DNA from: Flavobacterium croceum DSM 17960
GTDB taxonomy: Bacteria > Bacteroidota > Bacteroidia > Flavobacteriales > Flavobacteriaceae
Reading direction: 5' to 3'
DNA: 64,000 nt
NCBI RefSeq assembly: GCF_002917885.1
Contig: NZ_PQNY01000005.1
Span: forward strand, 113,555 to 177,554
This document shows positions 53,027 to 62,173 of the stretch, piece by piece. The position numbers were made by a program, and so were the translations under genes. Position 1 is the first letter of the stretch. The number at the start of each line of letters is the position of its first letter. The notes below the pieces were generated by a model. It saw nothing but the letters and a program-made list of their open reading frames with translations. It searched no databases and was not told the DNA's origin.

Positions 53027-53117
53027 ATTGTCTTAATCAGAATTTGCAAAATTTTAGGATAAACAAGATTATAAAATAAACAGACAAATAGCATAGATTA
53101 AATATTTAGATGATCAA

Positions 53118-53159
53118 ATCAAGAAATCACAAAATCCTGTAAATCTTGATTCAGACAAA
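53118..53159 (+). repeat. Left copy of a 42-bp direct repeat flanking the GxxExxY gene
   Basis: This 42-base stretch matches 53548-53589 at 37 of 42 positions, ending identically in TGATTCAGACAAA. The two copies bracket the GxxExxY gene. Confidence 0.75.
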
Positions 53160-53169
53160 ATATAGTTTA

Positions 53170-53592
53170 ATGAATTTAGACCAATTGACATATAAAGTAA
53201 ACGGCTGTGCAATGAAAGTGCACAACACGCTCGGTAATGGTTTTCAAGAAGTTATTTACCAACGATGTTTGGCTATAGAATTGGGTAATGCTGGCATATC
53301 ATTTCAAAGAGAAGAGCCACAAACTATTTATTATGAAGGAATTGATGTAGGCACTCGAAGAGCCGATTTTATTATAGAAGATTGCGTAATAGTTGAATTG
53401 AAAGCACTTATAAACTTAGAAGATGTACATTTGGCACAAGCCAAAAACTACGTTGTGGCTTATAACAAACCTATTGGATTACTCATCAACTTTGGAAGCA
53501 CAAGTTTGCAATTCAAAAAGATATACAATCCAAAATACAACCAGCAAATCAAGCAATCCCATAATCTTGTAAATCCTGATTCAGACAAATGA
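53170..53592 (+). CDS. GxxExxY-family protein
   Basis: This is a 140-residue protein of the GxxExxY family (PDDEXK_3-like): NTLGNGFQEVIYQRCL holds the naming motif, and GTRRADFIIEDCVIVELKA has the D...ExK arrangement of a PD-(D/E)XK nuclease fold. Family function is unsettled. ATG 53170 is preferred to the TTG at 53146, which lies inside the flanking repeat. The gene is inserted between hsdR and hsdS with 42-bp repeats on both sides; the right repeat supplies the A of the hsdS start codon. It is therefore probably a mobile or cassette-like addition. Confidence 0.85.
   Translation: MNLDQLTYKVNGCAMKVHNTLGNGFQEVIYQRCLAIELGNAGISFQREEPQTIYYEGIDVGTRRADFIIEDCVIVELKALINLEDVHLAQAKNYVVAYNKPIGLLINFGSTSLQFKKIYNPKYNQQIKQSHNLVNPDSDK
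53548..53589 (+). repeat. Right copy of the 42-bp direct repeat
   Basis: This copy encodes the C-terminus of the GxxExxY protein, and its last base is the A of the hsdS ATG (53589). It matches the left copy at 37 of 42 positions. Confidence 0.75.
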
Positions 53593-54833
53593 ATAAGAAT
53601 GAAAATAAACTAACTCCCGAACTGCGTTTTCCTGAGTTTTTGAAGGATGGGGAATGGGAAGAAGAAGACTTAGGAATAATATGTGATTACTTTAATGGGG
53701 CTAGTCACGAAGGTGGAGTAAATGAAGAAGGAAACTTTTATTTAATTTCCCTTAATAGCATTGACATTGAAGGGAATCTTAAAAAGGATATGAAGAGATT
53801 ATCATATACTGATAATTCGTTGAAAAAAAACGATATTGTTATGGTATTAAGTGATGTTGCTCACGGTAATTTTCTTGGATTAACTGACATAATACCTAAT
53901 AATAATTTTGTCCTTAATCAAAGAATGGCAGGATTAAGGATAAAAAATACTGATGATTTTGTTCCTTTTTACATTAAGACCTACATAAATAACAATCAAA
54001 AGTATTTTAAAAATAAAGGACAAGGTTCATCACAATTAAACTTATCAAAAGCATCTGTTACAGATTTTTCCATATTATTTCCTAACCCTACCGAACAACA
54101 AAAAATAGCTTCTTGTCTTTCTTCGTTAGATGAATTACTTACGGCTCATACCGATAAACTAGAAATCTTAAAAACCCACAAAAAAGGCTTGATGCAAAAT
54201 CTTTTTCCGCAAAACGGCGAAAAAACACCAAAGTTGAGGTTTAAGGAGTTTGAAAATGATGGGGAGTGGGTAGAAGATAAATTAGGAAATATTGGAAATC
54301 CTTCAATGTGCAAAAGAATATTCAAAGAAGAAACAACTAACGATGAGAAAAATGGTATTCCATTTTATAAAATCGGAACTTTTGGAAAAATAGCAGACTC
54401 ATTCATTTCAAAGGAAAGATATGAAGAGTATAAAATGAAATATTCTTTTCCAAAAAAAGGAGATATTTTAATATCTGCTTCTGGTACAATCGGAAGATTA
54501 GTCGTGTATGATGGAGAGCCAGCTTTTTTTCAAGATTCTAATATAGTGTGGATTGATAATGATGAAAGTAAAACGACTAATAAATTCCTTTTTTATGCTT
54601 ATTCATTATTAAATTGGCAAACTTCTGATGGCGGTATAATTCAAAGATTATATAATGCTGATTTGAAAGGAATGATAGTTCATTTCCCAAAAAACAAAAA
54701 AGAGCAACAAAAAATAGCCGATACACTTTCGTCGTTAGATACATTAATCGCAGCACAAGCTGATAGAATAGAGCAGTTGAAGTTGCATAAAAAAGGGTTA
54801 CTGCAAGGGTTGTTTCCTAAAGTAAAAATATAA
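53589..54833 (+). CDS. hsdS: Type I restriction specificity subunit (HsdS)
   Basis: This is a 414-residue protein with two target-recognition domains (about residues 14-150 and 215-360). Each begins with a LRFPEF/LRFKEF and W-E/V-E motif and is followed by a conserved helix: PTEQQKIASCLSSLDELLTAHTDKLEILKTHKKGLMQ and KKEQQKIADTLSSLDTLIAAQADRIEQLKLHKKGLLQ. It recognises a bipartite DNA site and docks two HsdM subunits. It overlaps the GxxExxY gene by four bases, and the PrrC-like gene follows two bases after its stop. Confidence 0.95.
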   Translation: MNKNENKLTPELRFPEFLKDGEWEEEDLGIICDYFNGASHEGGVNEEGNFYLISLNSIDIEGNLKKDMKRLSYTDNSLKKNDIVMVLSDVAHGNFLGLTDIIPNNNFVLNQRMAGLRIKNTDDFVPFYIKTYINNNQKYFKNKGQGSSQLNLSKASVTDFSILFPNPTEQQKIASCLSSLDELLTAHTDKLEILKTHKKGLMQNLFPQNGEKTPKLRFKEFENDGEWVEDKLGNIGNPSMCKRIFKEETTNDEKNGIPFYKIGTFGKIADSFISKERYEEYKMKYSFPKKGDILISASGTIGRLVVYDGEPAFFQDSNIVWIDNDESKTTNKFLFYAYSLLNWQTSDGGIIQRLYNADLKGMIVHFPKNKKEQQKIADTLSSLDTLIAAQADRIEQLKLHKKGLLQGLFPKVKI

Positions 54834-54835
54834 AA

Positions 54836-55906
54836 ATGGCAAAAAATATTCCTGAAATAGCAAAGCAACTAAATGAGTTAAAAGAGAATATTATTTTAAT
54901 TTATGCATTTAATGGTACCGGTAAAACACGTCTTTCAGTAGAATATAAGAATCATACAAAAGCAAACAATAAAGGAAAACATTCAGGTGTGTACTATAAT
55001 GCTTTTAGTGAAGATTTATTTGTTTGGGACAATGATGAAGAAAATCAAAATGAGAATATAAAATTAGATCTAATTCCAAGTAATTTAAATCAATTTCATT
55101 CATTATTAAATGAGGATGATGTTGCGGAAAAATTAAAATTCTATAACCATAATTACAGGTTTGACTTTAATTTAAACAATGATCCTGAAAAAGGTATTGA
55201 TAGTATAACTTTTTACATTTCGGAAGAAGAAAAAGCTCCTATAAAAATATCCCGAGGAGAAGAACGGATTTTTGTTTGGTGCTTCTTTTTAGCCCTCTTT
55301 GATTTAGATGCTTGGTCTGGAGCACAAGATGCTCATTTTTATATTGATGATCCAGTTTCAAGTATGGATGAACACAATGTATTCATTACCTGTAATTCAA
55401 TTTTTGAATTAATAAAAAAACATTATTTAAAAAAACGATTCATAATCACTACTCATCACATCGGACTATTCTCGATATTAGCAACAAGGTTGAAAGAAGT
55501 AAATACAAATAGTGGTTATGCAAACCTGACGAGTTTATTTACATTGAATAAAAAAGACGATGAGCTATTATTATTGAATCCTAATAAAGATGTTTTTCTA
55601 TTTCACTTACATCTATTGAAAACATTAGAGGAAGCAAAAACTACAGGACTTTTTGCTTATCATTTTGTATTACTAAGACAATTATTAGAGAATATCTCAT
55701 CATTTTTAGGAAAGAGAGGATTCAATTATACTTTATCACAAATTGGTATCTCTAATAATGAACTTGACAATGTTGCCAATACAATTAATTCTTATTCACA
55801 TAAGAATGCCTATCAGTTACAAATTGATATAATGTCTCCGACAGAAGAAGATTTATTTATCGATTTATTAGAAAAAATAAATACTAAGTATCAGTTTAAA
55901 TATTAA
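54836..55906 (+). CDS. PrrC/RloC-like ABC-ATPase, putative anticodon nuclease
   Basis: This is a 356-residue protein with an ABC-type ATPase: Walker A FNGTGKT (residues 25-31), signature ISRGEE (138-143), Walker B FYIDDPVSSMDEHN (168-181) and H-loop TTHH (205-208). The C-terminal part has R281-x3-E285 and H322, the order and rough spacing of the PrrC catalytic triad (R320, E324, H356). PrrC is encoded inside a type I restriction locus, silenced by that complex, and cuts tRNA when phage disables restriction. Its place between hsdS and hsdM is the same kind of setting. It is shorter than PrrC (396). Nuclease activity is inferred. Confidence 0.72.
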   Translation: MAKNIPEIAKQLNELKENIILIYAFNGTGKTRLSVEYKNHTKANNKGKHSGVYYNAFSEDLFVWDNDEENQNENIKLDLIPSNLNQFHSLLNEDDVAEKLKFYNHNYRFDFNLNNDPEKGIDSITFYISEEEKAPIKISRGEERIFVWCFFLALFDLDAWSGAQDAHFYIDDPVSSMDEHNVFITCNSIFELIKKHYLKKRFIITTHHIGLFSILATRLKEVNTNSGYANLTSLFTLNKKDDELLLLNPNKDVFLFHLHLLKTLEEAKTTGLFAYHFVLLRQLLENISSFLGKRGFNYTLSQIGISNNELDNVANTINSYSHKNAYQLQIDIMSPTEEDLFIDLLEKINTKYQFKY

Positions 55907-55909
55907 ACA

Positions 55910-57193
55910 ATGACACAAAAAGAACAACAACAATTGGGTAAAACCCTTTGGAATATAGCAGACAACTTGCGTGGTGCAATGAATGCCGATGATTTTAGAG
56001 ACTATATGCTATCGTTTTTATTTCTTAGGTACTTGTCTTCCAATTACGAAGAATCTGCCAAAAAAGAATTGGGTAGAGATTACCCAAATCTAGAAGAAAA
56101 CGACAACCGCAATGCGTTGAGTGTTTGGTATGCTGCCAACGAACACGATGTGCCCGAGTTTGAAAAACAAATGCGTAGAAAAGTGCATTATGTAATAGAA
56201 CCAAAATATTTATGGAGCAGTATTGCCGAAATGGCACGCACACAAAATCAAGATTTATTGGAAACCTTAGACAAAGGTTTTGATTACATAGAAAATCAAT
56301 CTTTTGAAAATGCGTTTCAAGGTTTGTTTTCAGAAATTAATTTGAATTCAGAAAAACTTGGCAAAACCCATAAAGACAGAAACGATAAACTTTGTGTAGT
56401 TATTCAAAAAATTGCAGAAGGTATTAAAGATTTCTCCACTTCATCCGATACACTTGGCGATGCCTACGAATATTTAATTGGGCAATTTGCAGCAGGTTCG
56501 GGTAAAAAAGCTGGCGAATTTTATACCCCGCAACAAATATCGTCTATCTTATCGGAAGTTGTAACCCTAGACAGCCAAGACCCAACAACAGGGCCAAAGA
56601 AAAAACTAGAACGTGTACTAGATTTTGCAAGTGGTTCGGGTTCGTTGTTACTAAATGTTAGAAAACGCATCAAAGAAAACGGCGGAAGCGTAGGTAAAAT
56701 TTATGGACAAGAAAAAAATATTACCACCTACAATTTAGCTCGTATGAACATGCTACTACACGGCATGAAAGATACCGAGTTCGAAATATTTCACGGCGAC
56801 ACCTTACTTAACCAATGGAATGAACTAAACGAAATGAATCCGGCCAAAAAAATTGAATTTGATGCCATTGTAGCCAATCCACCATTTAGTTTGCGTTGGG
56901 AACCCAACGAGGCCATGGGCGAAGATTTCCGTTTTAAAAGTTATGGTTTAGCACCAAAATCGGCAGCAGATTTTGCTTTTTTATTACACGGTTTTCATTT
57001 TTTGGGTACAGAAGGTACAATGGCAATTATTTTGCCACACGGCGTTTTATTTCGTGGCGGTGCAGAAGAAAAAATTAGAACCAAATTAATAAAAGATAAT
57101 CATATAGACACTGTTATTGGTTTACCATCCAACTTATTTTATTCAACAGGAATACCAGTGTGTATTTTGGTATTAAAAAAATGCAAAAAGTAA
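55910..57193 (+). CDS. hsdM: Type I methyltransferase subunit (HsdM), cut short by in-frame TAA
   Basis: This is a 427-residue N6-adenine methyltransferase. The N-terminal helical domain (LWNIADNLRGAMNADDFRDYML) is followed by AGEFYTPQQISSILSEV, SAM motif FASGSGSLLLNV (about residue 243) and catalytic NPPF (about 323). The frame meets TAA at 57191-57193 after KKCKK and continues uninterrupted in the same frame for 109 more codons, which encode the usual C-terminus of HsdM. HsdM needs this tail to bind HsdS. If translation really ends here, modification may fail; read-through or a two-piece protein are alternatives. Confidence 0.9.
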   Translation: MTQKEQQQLGKTLWNIADNLRGAMNADDFRDYMLSFLFLRYLSSNYEESAKKELGRDYPNLEENDNRNALSVWYAANEHDVPEFEKQMRRKVHYVIEPKYLWSSIAEMARTQNQDLLETLDKGFDYIENQSFENAFQGLFSEINLNSEKLGKTHKDRNDKLCVVIQKIAEGIKDFSTSSDTLGDAYEYLIGQFAAGSGKKAGEFYTPQQISSILSEVVTLDSQDPTTGPKKKLERVLDFASGSGSLLLNVRKRIKENGGSVGKIYGQEKNITTYNLARMNMLLHGMKDTEFEIFHGDTLLNQWNELNEMNPAKKIEFDAIVANPPFSLRWEPNEAMGEDFRFKSYGLAPKSAADFAFLLHGFHFLGTEGTMAIILPHGVLFRGGAEEKIRTKLIKDNHIDTVIGLPSNLFYSTGIPVCILVLKKCKK

Positions 57194-57202
57194 GACGATA
57201 TT

Positions 57203-57520
57203 TTGTTTATAAATGCTAGTGAACATTTTGAAAAAGGAAAAAAACAAAATACTTTAAGCGATGCCCATTTTGAAAAAATAATTGATACATACAAATACCG
57301 AAATGAAATACCAAGGTATTCGAGAAGAGTTGCACTACAAGAAATTGAACAGCAAGGCTATAACTTGAATATTTCGCGCTACGTAAACACTTCGGTTGAA
57401 GAAGAAAAGATTGATTTGAAAGAAGTAAATCTAAAATTGGTTGCTATAAATGAAAAAATTAAAGAAGCAACAGATAAGCATAACGAGTTTTTAAAAGAGT
57501 TGGGCTTGCCACAGATATAG
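57203..57520 (+). CDS. hsdM: HsdM C-terminal part, separated by the in-frame stop
   Basis: These 105 residues (from TTG 57203) are in the same frame as hsdM. They match its normal C-terminus: LFINASEHFEKGKKQN, then DTYKYRNEIPRYSRRVALQEIEQQGYNLNISRYV and a coiled-coil tail. It has no ATG; the nearest possible start is TTG nine bases after the stop, and a sense codon at 57191 would restore the intact gene. The sequence is otherwise undamaged, suggesting either a recent mutation, a sequencing error, or continued use by read-through. Confidence 0.82.
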   Translation: MFINASEHFEKGKKQNTLSDAHFEKIIDTYKYRNEIPRYSRRVALQEIEQQGYNLNISRYVNTSVEEEKIDLKEVNLKLVAINEKIKEATDKHNEFLKELGLPQI

Positions 57521-57688
57521 TAATACCAAACAAACCATTTGTAAAGTTGTAACTAAAATAAGAGTATACAATAAAAACAACTAGAGTATAACACTATTGA
57601 TAAAAATAGACCATCTCAACCAAATAAAAGGAGCCTTTTACCCTATAAGAAAAGTTTAAAAATATATTTACATACATTTACGTACCCT

Positions 57689-58600
57689 ATGCCAAAACCT
57701 ATAGCACCAACCAAAATGTCTGCCATGAAAACGCTGTATGCAGCGTTTGAAGCATTGATAGAAAATAATGGCGAATTACCTAGAAAAGAACTTATTGAAA
57801 AAATAACCCAAAAAGTTACTTTTGAAAATTGGGAACTTGAGCGCTATGAAAGTAACGGCCAGCTAAAATGGCTAACCATTTTTTTGTTTTATAGTATTGA
57901 TTGTTTAAAAGCAGGCTGGATAACCAAAAATAAAGGGATATGGTATATTACAGATCAAGGTAGAAGTGCTTACAAACTCGGTAAAGAACAATTACTAGAA
58001 AAAGCAGGTATTGCCTATAGAGAATGGCGAACTAGCAATGGTAAAATTAAAGATACCCACACCGAAGAAACAGAAGATATTGATGTAACAGATACACAAA
58101 TTCAACAAGCTACCATTGATGAATTAACAGCACAAGCCAATGAAGGAATTGGAAAGTATCTCGATACTATAGACGAATATATCTTTCAAGATTTATGTGC
58201 AGCATTAATACGCGTAATGGGTTATCATATCGATTTTATTGCTCCACGAGGTAAAGATGGAGGTATTGATATAGTTGCCTATAAAGACCCTTTGGGGTTT
58301 GAAAAACCCCGATTAAAAATACAAGTTAAAAAACGTATTGAAACAAACAAAAACAATACAGATGAAATAAAAATACTTAAAAGTGTATTGCACAAAGGCG
58401 AAGATATTGGTATTTTTATAACGGGTAGTACATTTACCAAAGATGCAAGAACTTTTGCACGATTGAGCGATATTCATATCAAACTCATTGACCGAACCGA
58501 TCTGATAGAGTTATGGAAAAGTAATTATAGTAGATTAACCGATGCCGAAAAATTACTTTTGCCACTTCAACCCATTTATTTTTTAGGAAGTAATGATTAA
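57689..58600 (+). CDS. mrr: Mrr-type restriction endonuclease
   Basis: This is a 303-residue protein with an N-terminal winged-helix Mrr_N domain (about residues 10-100; GELPRKELIEKITQ, GWITKNKGIWYITDQGR) and a C-terminal Mrr_cat domain (about 165-290). The catalytic pattern is GKDGGIDIVAY followed by LKIQVKKR, the D...QxK form of PD-(D/E)XK used by Mrr. It would cut methylated or foreign DNA. It sits 168 bases after the hsdM remnant, with a -7-like TACATTTA just upstream, so it is a separate unit in the same defence block. Confidence 0.88.
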   Translation: MPKPIAPTKMSAMKTLYAAFEALIENNGELPRKELIEKITQKVTFENWELERYESNGQLKWLTIFLFYSIDCLKAGWITKNKGIWYITDQGRSAYKLGKEQLLEKAGIAYREWRTSNGKIKDTHTEETEDIDVTDTQIQQATIDELTAQANEGIGKYLDTIDEYIFQDLCAALIRVMGYHIDFIAPRGKDGGIDIVAYKDPLGFEKPRLKIQVKKRIETNKNNTDEIKILKSVLHKGEDIGIFITGSTFTKDARTFARLSDIHIKLIDRTDLIELWKSNYSRLTDAEKLLLPLQPIYFLGSND

Positions 58601-59328
58601 ATAAAGCCAAAGAAATCGAATTGTTAAGTTGTTTGGAAACGAAAATAAAGCACTATTTTTTCTTCTCGATTGTATTGACAACTGAAAACTATTTGTTTTA
58701 GCGTAGGGTAGTAGCACACTACGCTTTTTTAAAATAGTACCTTAATTACAGAAGCTACCGAGTAAAACTACGCAGTACTTTATCCAAAATTGTGTTGATG
58801 TTAATAGCAATACAATTATTTTGAAAAAAAGCTTTCAATTAATGTAGGTTTACAAAATGTAATTTTGACCTAAATTTTTTTAAAATCAAATAGGCATATA
58901 CTCAATATACCATACTATACAAATAGTAAAGAAAAAATGACAAATAGAAAAAGCTGTTGGTGTAAAGTACGCTCTTTAATGATAGAGCAGCGTAGAGTGC
59001 TTTTATGTGCTAAAACAACGCTAAAAGTACAGCAACCAATACGTACTTAAAATAGGCAAGTAAAAAAGGTAGAGTACCCAATTACAAAGGGATTCTCTAT
59101 ATTGATAGTTATACAATACTATACAATAAGACGATTGTATTCTTGTTTTTGTAGTCTATATTAGTCTTTAGTTTTATTAAATTTTAACCAGTAAATCATA
59201 GATAATTAGGCTTTTACTGTTGCATAGTTCTGCTTTGCATTTTCTTTATTTAAAATTAGTCTAAATAAATTTGATAATACTAAAAGAGGTTTTATATTTG
59301 CATTATTATTTTTAATTATTCTAAATAA
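58601..59328. other. Gene-free region between mrr and the siderophore receptor
   Basis: It contains the terminator at 58700, a hairpin GCTCT/AGAGC near 58970-58990, and the receptor promoter region at its right end. No gene is apparent, and I see no further structure that I can name. Confidence 0.55.
58700..58731 (+). terminator. Terminator-like hairpin downstream of mrr
   Basis: AGCGTAG (58700-58706) pairs with CTACGCT (58719-58725), followed by TTTTT. It lies about 100 bases after the mrr stop codon. Confidence 0.6.
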
Positions 59329-59330
59329 AT
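59257..59330 (+). promoter_or_regulatory. Receptor promoter with duplicated ATTA-TCTAAATAAAT operator candidate
   Basis: A -33 TTTG (59271-59274) and -7 TATATTTG (59293-59300) are 18 bases apart. The sequence ATTAGTCTAAATAAAT starts near 59257, overlapping the -33 box, and ATTATTCTAAATAAAT near 59315, running into the ATG at 59329. A repressor bound to both would cover promoter and start. The motif resembles iron-responsive boxes, which fits the gene; the regulator is not known. Confidence 0.55.
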
Positions 59331-61509
59331 GAAAAAATACATTCTCTGTATTGCTTTTTTGGCTGTACATACAAGCTATTCACAAACCCACTATACACAA
59401 CTCGATTCATTAAAAAACAAAAAAACCATTGTATTAAATACAGTTGTAGTTCAGCAAAATCCGTTTAAAACCCCAGTTTATGCAACGCGTAGCGATATAA
59501 AGCTACTAGACTTACCACAAGGCATTCAAACCGTAGACAAATCTATTATACAGCAACAACAAGCCATTAGGCTTAGCGATGTTGTTAAAAACATAAATGG
59601 AGCTTATGTAGGTTCTGCTCGTGGAGGCGCACAAGAATCGTTTTGGTCTCGAGGTTACGATTTAAGCAGTAACAATATTTTTAAAAATGGATTTAGAGTA
59701 AATAGTGGTTCGATGCCCGAAGTAGCTTCTCTAGAAAGGGTAGAGTTTTTAAAAGGAAATTCGGCTTTATTGTTTGGTAATGTTGTGCCTGGCGGGGTGG
59801 TAAATTTAGTTACAAAAGTGCCTCAATTTCAATTGGGTGGCGAAATTTCTCTGCAAGCAGGTAGCTATAATTTTTACAAACCAAGTTTGGATATATACAA
59901 CGGTTTTACTAAAAATATAGCCTATAGACTTGTAGCCAACTACGAAAATTCAAAAAGTTTTAGAGATATAGTACAAAGAGAGCGTTTGTATATAAACCCT
60001 TCTTTGCTATTTAAAATTGATAAAAAAACAGAATTTATACTACAAGCCGATTATTTAACAGACGATTGGACTCCCGATTTTGGAACAGCAATGGTAGGTA
60101 AAGATATTTTACAACTACCAAGAAATATATACATGGGAGCTAAATGGTCTAACGGAACAACCAAGCAAACTACAGTAACAGGATTGCTCAAACATAGTTT
60201 GAATGAAAATTGGAAGCTGAATTTTAACAGTTCTTTTCAAGATTATAGAAGACAATGGATAGGCACAGAACGCATACAACCCGACAACAACGGTTTTTGG
60301 AATAGACCTCTTGGCAAAGCCAAAAATACCGAGCGTATCTATGCCAATCAGTTTGGTATTTTGGGTAAATTTTACACGTATAATATCAAACATCAAGTGC
60401 TTGCTGGGATAGATTGGGAAAATTCTTTTACGCAATCGTATACTTATACATTTATGCCTACAACATACGGCAGTGGAAATGTTTTTGATTTTTCAAACTT
60501 TAATCAAGGTTCTGGTATGATTCCAGAAGCCAAAAATACCAGACTTGTAGAAACAACTACCAATAGATTTGGTATTTATGCACAAAATTTAATTTCGTTT
60601 CAAAACCATTTTAAATTGTTACTAGGTTTACGTTGGTCGTGGCAACAAGCCGATATTTTCGATTACGATTTGACTGCCAATCCAACCCTCAAAAAGCAAG
60701 AACCTATACGAATAGACAAGGCATTTTCGCCCAAAATAGGTTTGGTGTATCAGCCTACTATTCATTTGTCAATTTTTGCAAGTTATTCTAATTCATTTAC
60801 ACCCAATACGGGTACTACCATAGACTTGCAGGTTATAAAACCCTCTATACTTACGCAATATGAAGCGGGTATTAAAAAAGAGTTTTTTAAAGAAAAAGTC
60901 AATGCTTCGGTTACACTGTACCATATTGTAAACAGCAATTTAGCACAAACAGCACAATACAAAGCCGATGGGAGTATAAATACCGATACTTCTATAAAAA
61001 TATTAAGCGGAGAAACAACAAGCAAAGGGCTAGAGGTAGACCTTACAGCCTATCCAGCCAAAGGACTTACCATGATGGCAGGCTATAGCTACAACGATAT
61101 GCGATTTACCAAAACCAGCATAACCCACGGAAGTTTTATAGAAGGTGATAGGCTTACACGAACGCCTTATTGTACGGCAAACTTTAGTTTATTTTACAAA
61201 TTTCAGAACAGGTTATTAAAAGGTGTTAATATAGGTACTTTGGTCTACTATATGGGTAAAAGATTTGGAGGTTGGAACAACGATTATCAAATTTCCAATA
61301 CAGGGCTTGTATCGGTAAGAGATAGGGTAGTACCACTTAGCGATTATGCAACTCTTGATTTTTCGGTAGGTTACGATTGGAAAAAATATTCTATTTTGGC
61401 CAAAGTTTCAAATGCCACCAATACATTAAATTATACAGTGCATGAAAACTATAGTGTAAATCCAATAGCACCAAGACAAGTTATGGCTATTATTAAATAT
61501 AAATTTTAA
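59329..61509 (+). CDS. TonB-dependent siderophore receptor
   Basis: This is a 726-residue outer-membrane receptor with a signal peptide ending SYSQ. The plug domain (about residues 45-165) carries DLPQGIQTVDKSII and RLSDVVKNINGAYVG, typical of siderophore receptors, and a 22-strand barrel ends in the C-terminal aromatic strand (QVMAIIKYKF). It binds ferric siderophore and imports it using TonB energy. Iron control is likely from the upstream motif. A PepSY membrane gene follows after four bases, a common partner that may reduce or release iron. Confidence 0.93.
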   Translation: MKKYILCIAFLAVHTSYSQTHYTQLDSLKNKKTIVLNTVVVQQNPFKTPVYATRSDIKLLDLPQGIQTVDKSIIQQQQAIRLSDVVKNINGAYVGSARGGAQESFWSRGYDLSSNNIFKNGFRVNSGSMPEVASLERVEFLKGNSALLFGNVVPGGVVNLVTKVPQFQLGGEISLQAGSYNFYKPSLDIYNGFTKNIAYRLVANYENSKSFRDIVQRERLYINPSLLFKIDKKTEFILQADYLTDDWTPDFGTAMVGKDILQLPRNIYMGAKWSNGTTKQTTVTGLLKHSLNENWKLNFNSSFQDYRRQWIGTERIQPDNNGFWNRPLGKAKNTERIYANQFGILGKFYTYNIKHQVLAGIDWENSFTQSYTYTFMPTTYGSGNVFDFSNFNQGSGMIPEAKNTRLVETTTNRFGIYAQNLISFQNHFKLLLGLRWSWQQADIFDYDLTANPTLKKQEPIRIDKAFSPKIGLVYQPTIHLSIFASYSNSFTPNTGTTIDLQVIKPSILTQYEAGIKKEFFKEKVNASVTLYHIVNSNLAQTAQYKADGSINTDTSIKILSGETTSKGLEVDLTAYPAKGLTMMAGYSYNDMRFTKTSITHGSFIEGDRLTRTPYCTANFSLFYKFQNRLLKGVNIGTLVYYMGKRFGGWNNDYQISNTGLVSVRDRVVPLSDYATLDFSVGYDWKKYSILAKVSNATNTLNYTVHENYSVNPIAPRQVMAIIKYKF

Positions 61510-61513
61510 ACAT

Positions 61514-62059
61514 ATGAAAATAGTACAAGTACGAAACCTTCACCGAGATTTAGGATACTTTTATGTAGGGTTAATTATTTCGTTTGCCTTTTCAGGAATA
61601 TTAATGAACCATAGAGAACATTGGCATCCAGAAAAATATACCGTTCAAACCAAAGCAATTTCAGTAAACATTCCAAAAGACGCCGATATTACCGAAAAAT
61701 ATGCTGAAGAATTAGGCAAACAATTGGGTATAGATGATAAAATTCGTCGTCATAAAGTAAAAGAGAACGAATTGAAAATATCATTTGAGAAAAATGATGT
61801 AGAAATTGATTTGAAAACGGGTAAGGGTGAAGTAGTAACATTTGTGAAAACCCCTATCATTAGTCAAACCATGAAATTGCACAAAAACACTTCCAATTGG
61901 TGGATTTATTACAGCGATATTTTTGGATTATCATTAATTACTATTGCACTAACGGGCGTAATAATGATTCCTGCTGGAAAATTCACGTTTAAAAAACGAG
62001 GTTGGAAACTAGCATTAGCGGGATTAATAATACCGTTACTGATATTAATTTTTGTTTAA
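61514..62059 (+). CDS. PepSY-associated membrane protein
   Basis: This is a 181-residue inner-membrane protein. It has a TM helix (about residues 15-33), then a periplasmic PepSY-like domain (about 60-115; EYAEELGKQLG-like helix followed by strands). Two further TM helices are separated by a short loop (about 130-155 and 163-181). His residues in the first loop (NHREHWHPE) and MKLHKN before the second helix are the conserved ligands of this family, which includes ferric-reductase-like proteins. It is cotranscribed with the receptor; reduction of siderophore iron is inference. Confidence 0.85.
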   Translation: MKIVQVRNLHRDLGYFYVGLIISFAFSGILMNHREHWHPEKYTVQTKAISVNIPKDADITEKYAEELGKQLGIDDKIRRHKVKENELKISFEKNDVEIDLKTGKGEVVTFVKTPIISQTMKLHKNTSNWWIYYSDIFGLSLITIALTGVIMIPAGKFTFKKRGWKLALAGLIIPLLILIFV

Positions 62060-62064
62060 GGTTG

Positions 62065-62098
62065 AAAAAAGCTCCAATTTATATTGGAGCTTTTTTTT
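62065..62098 (+). terminator. Rho-independent terminator of the receptor operon
   Basis: AAAAAAGCTCCAAT (62065-62078) and its complement (62083 on) form a 14-bp stem around TTAT, ending in eight T. It begins six bases after the PepSY stop codon. Confidence 0.9.
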
Positions 62099-62173
62099 AG
62101 TACATTTGGGAAAATATATTGATCATATATACAAGTTAGAAGCAATATTACCAGAAAGCTGAAATTCAACCAA

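Noticed and set aside
57185..57205. Frameshift as the cause of the hsdM split
   Set aside because: Both parts are in the same reading frame, so a single stop codon is sufficient and no base is gained or lost.
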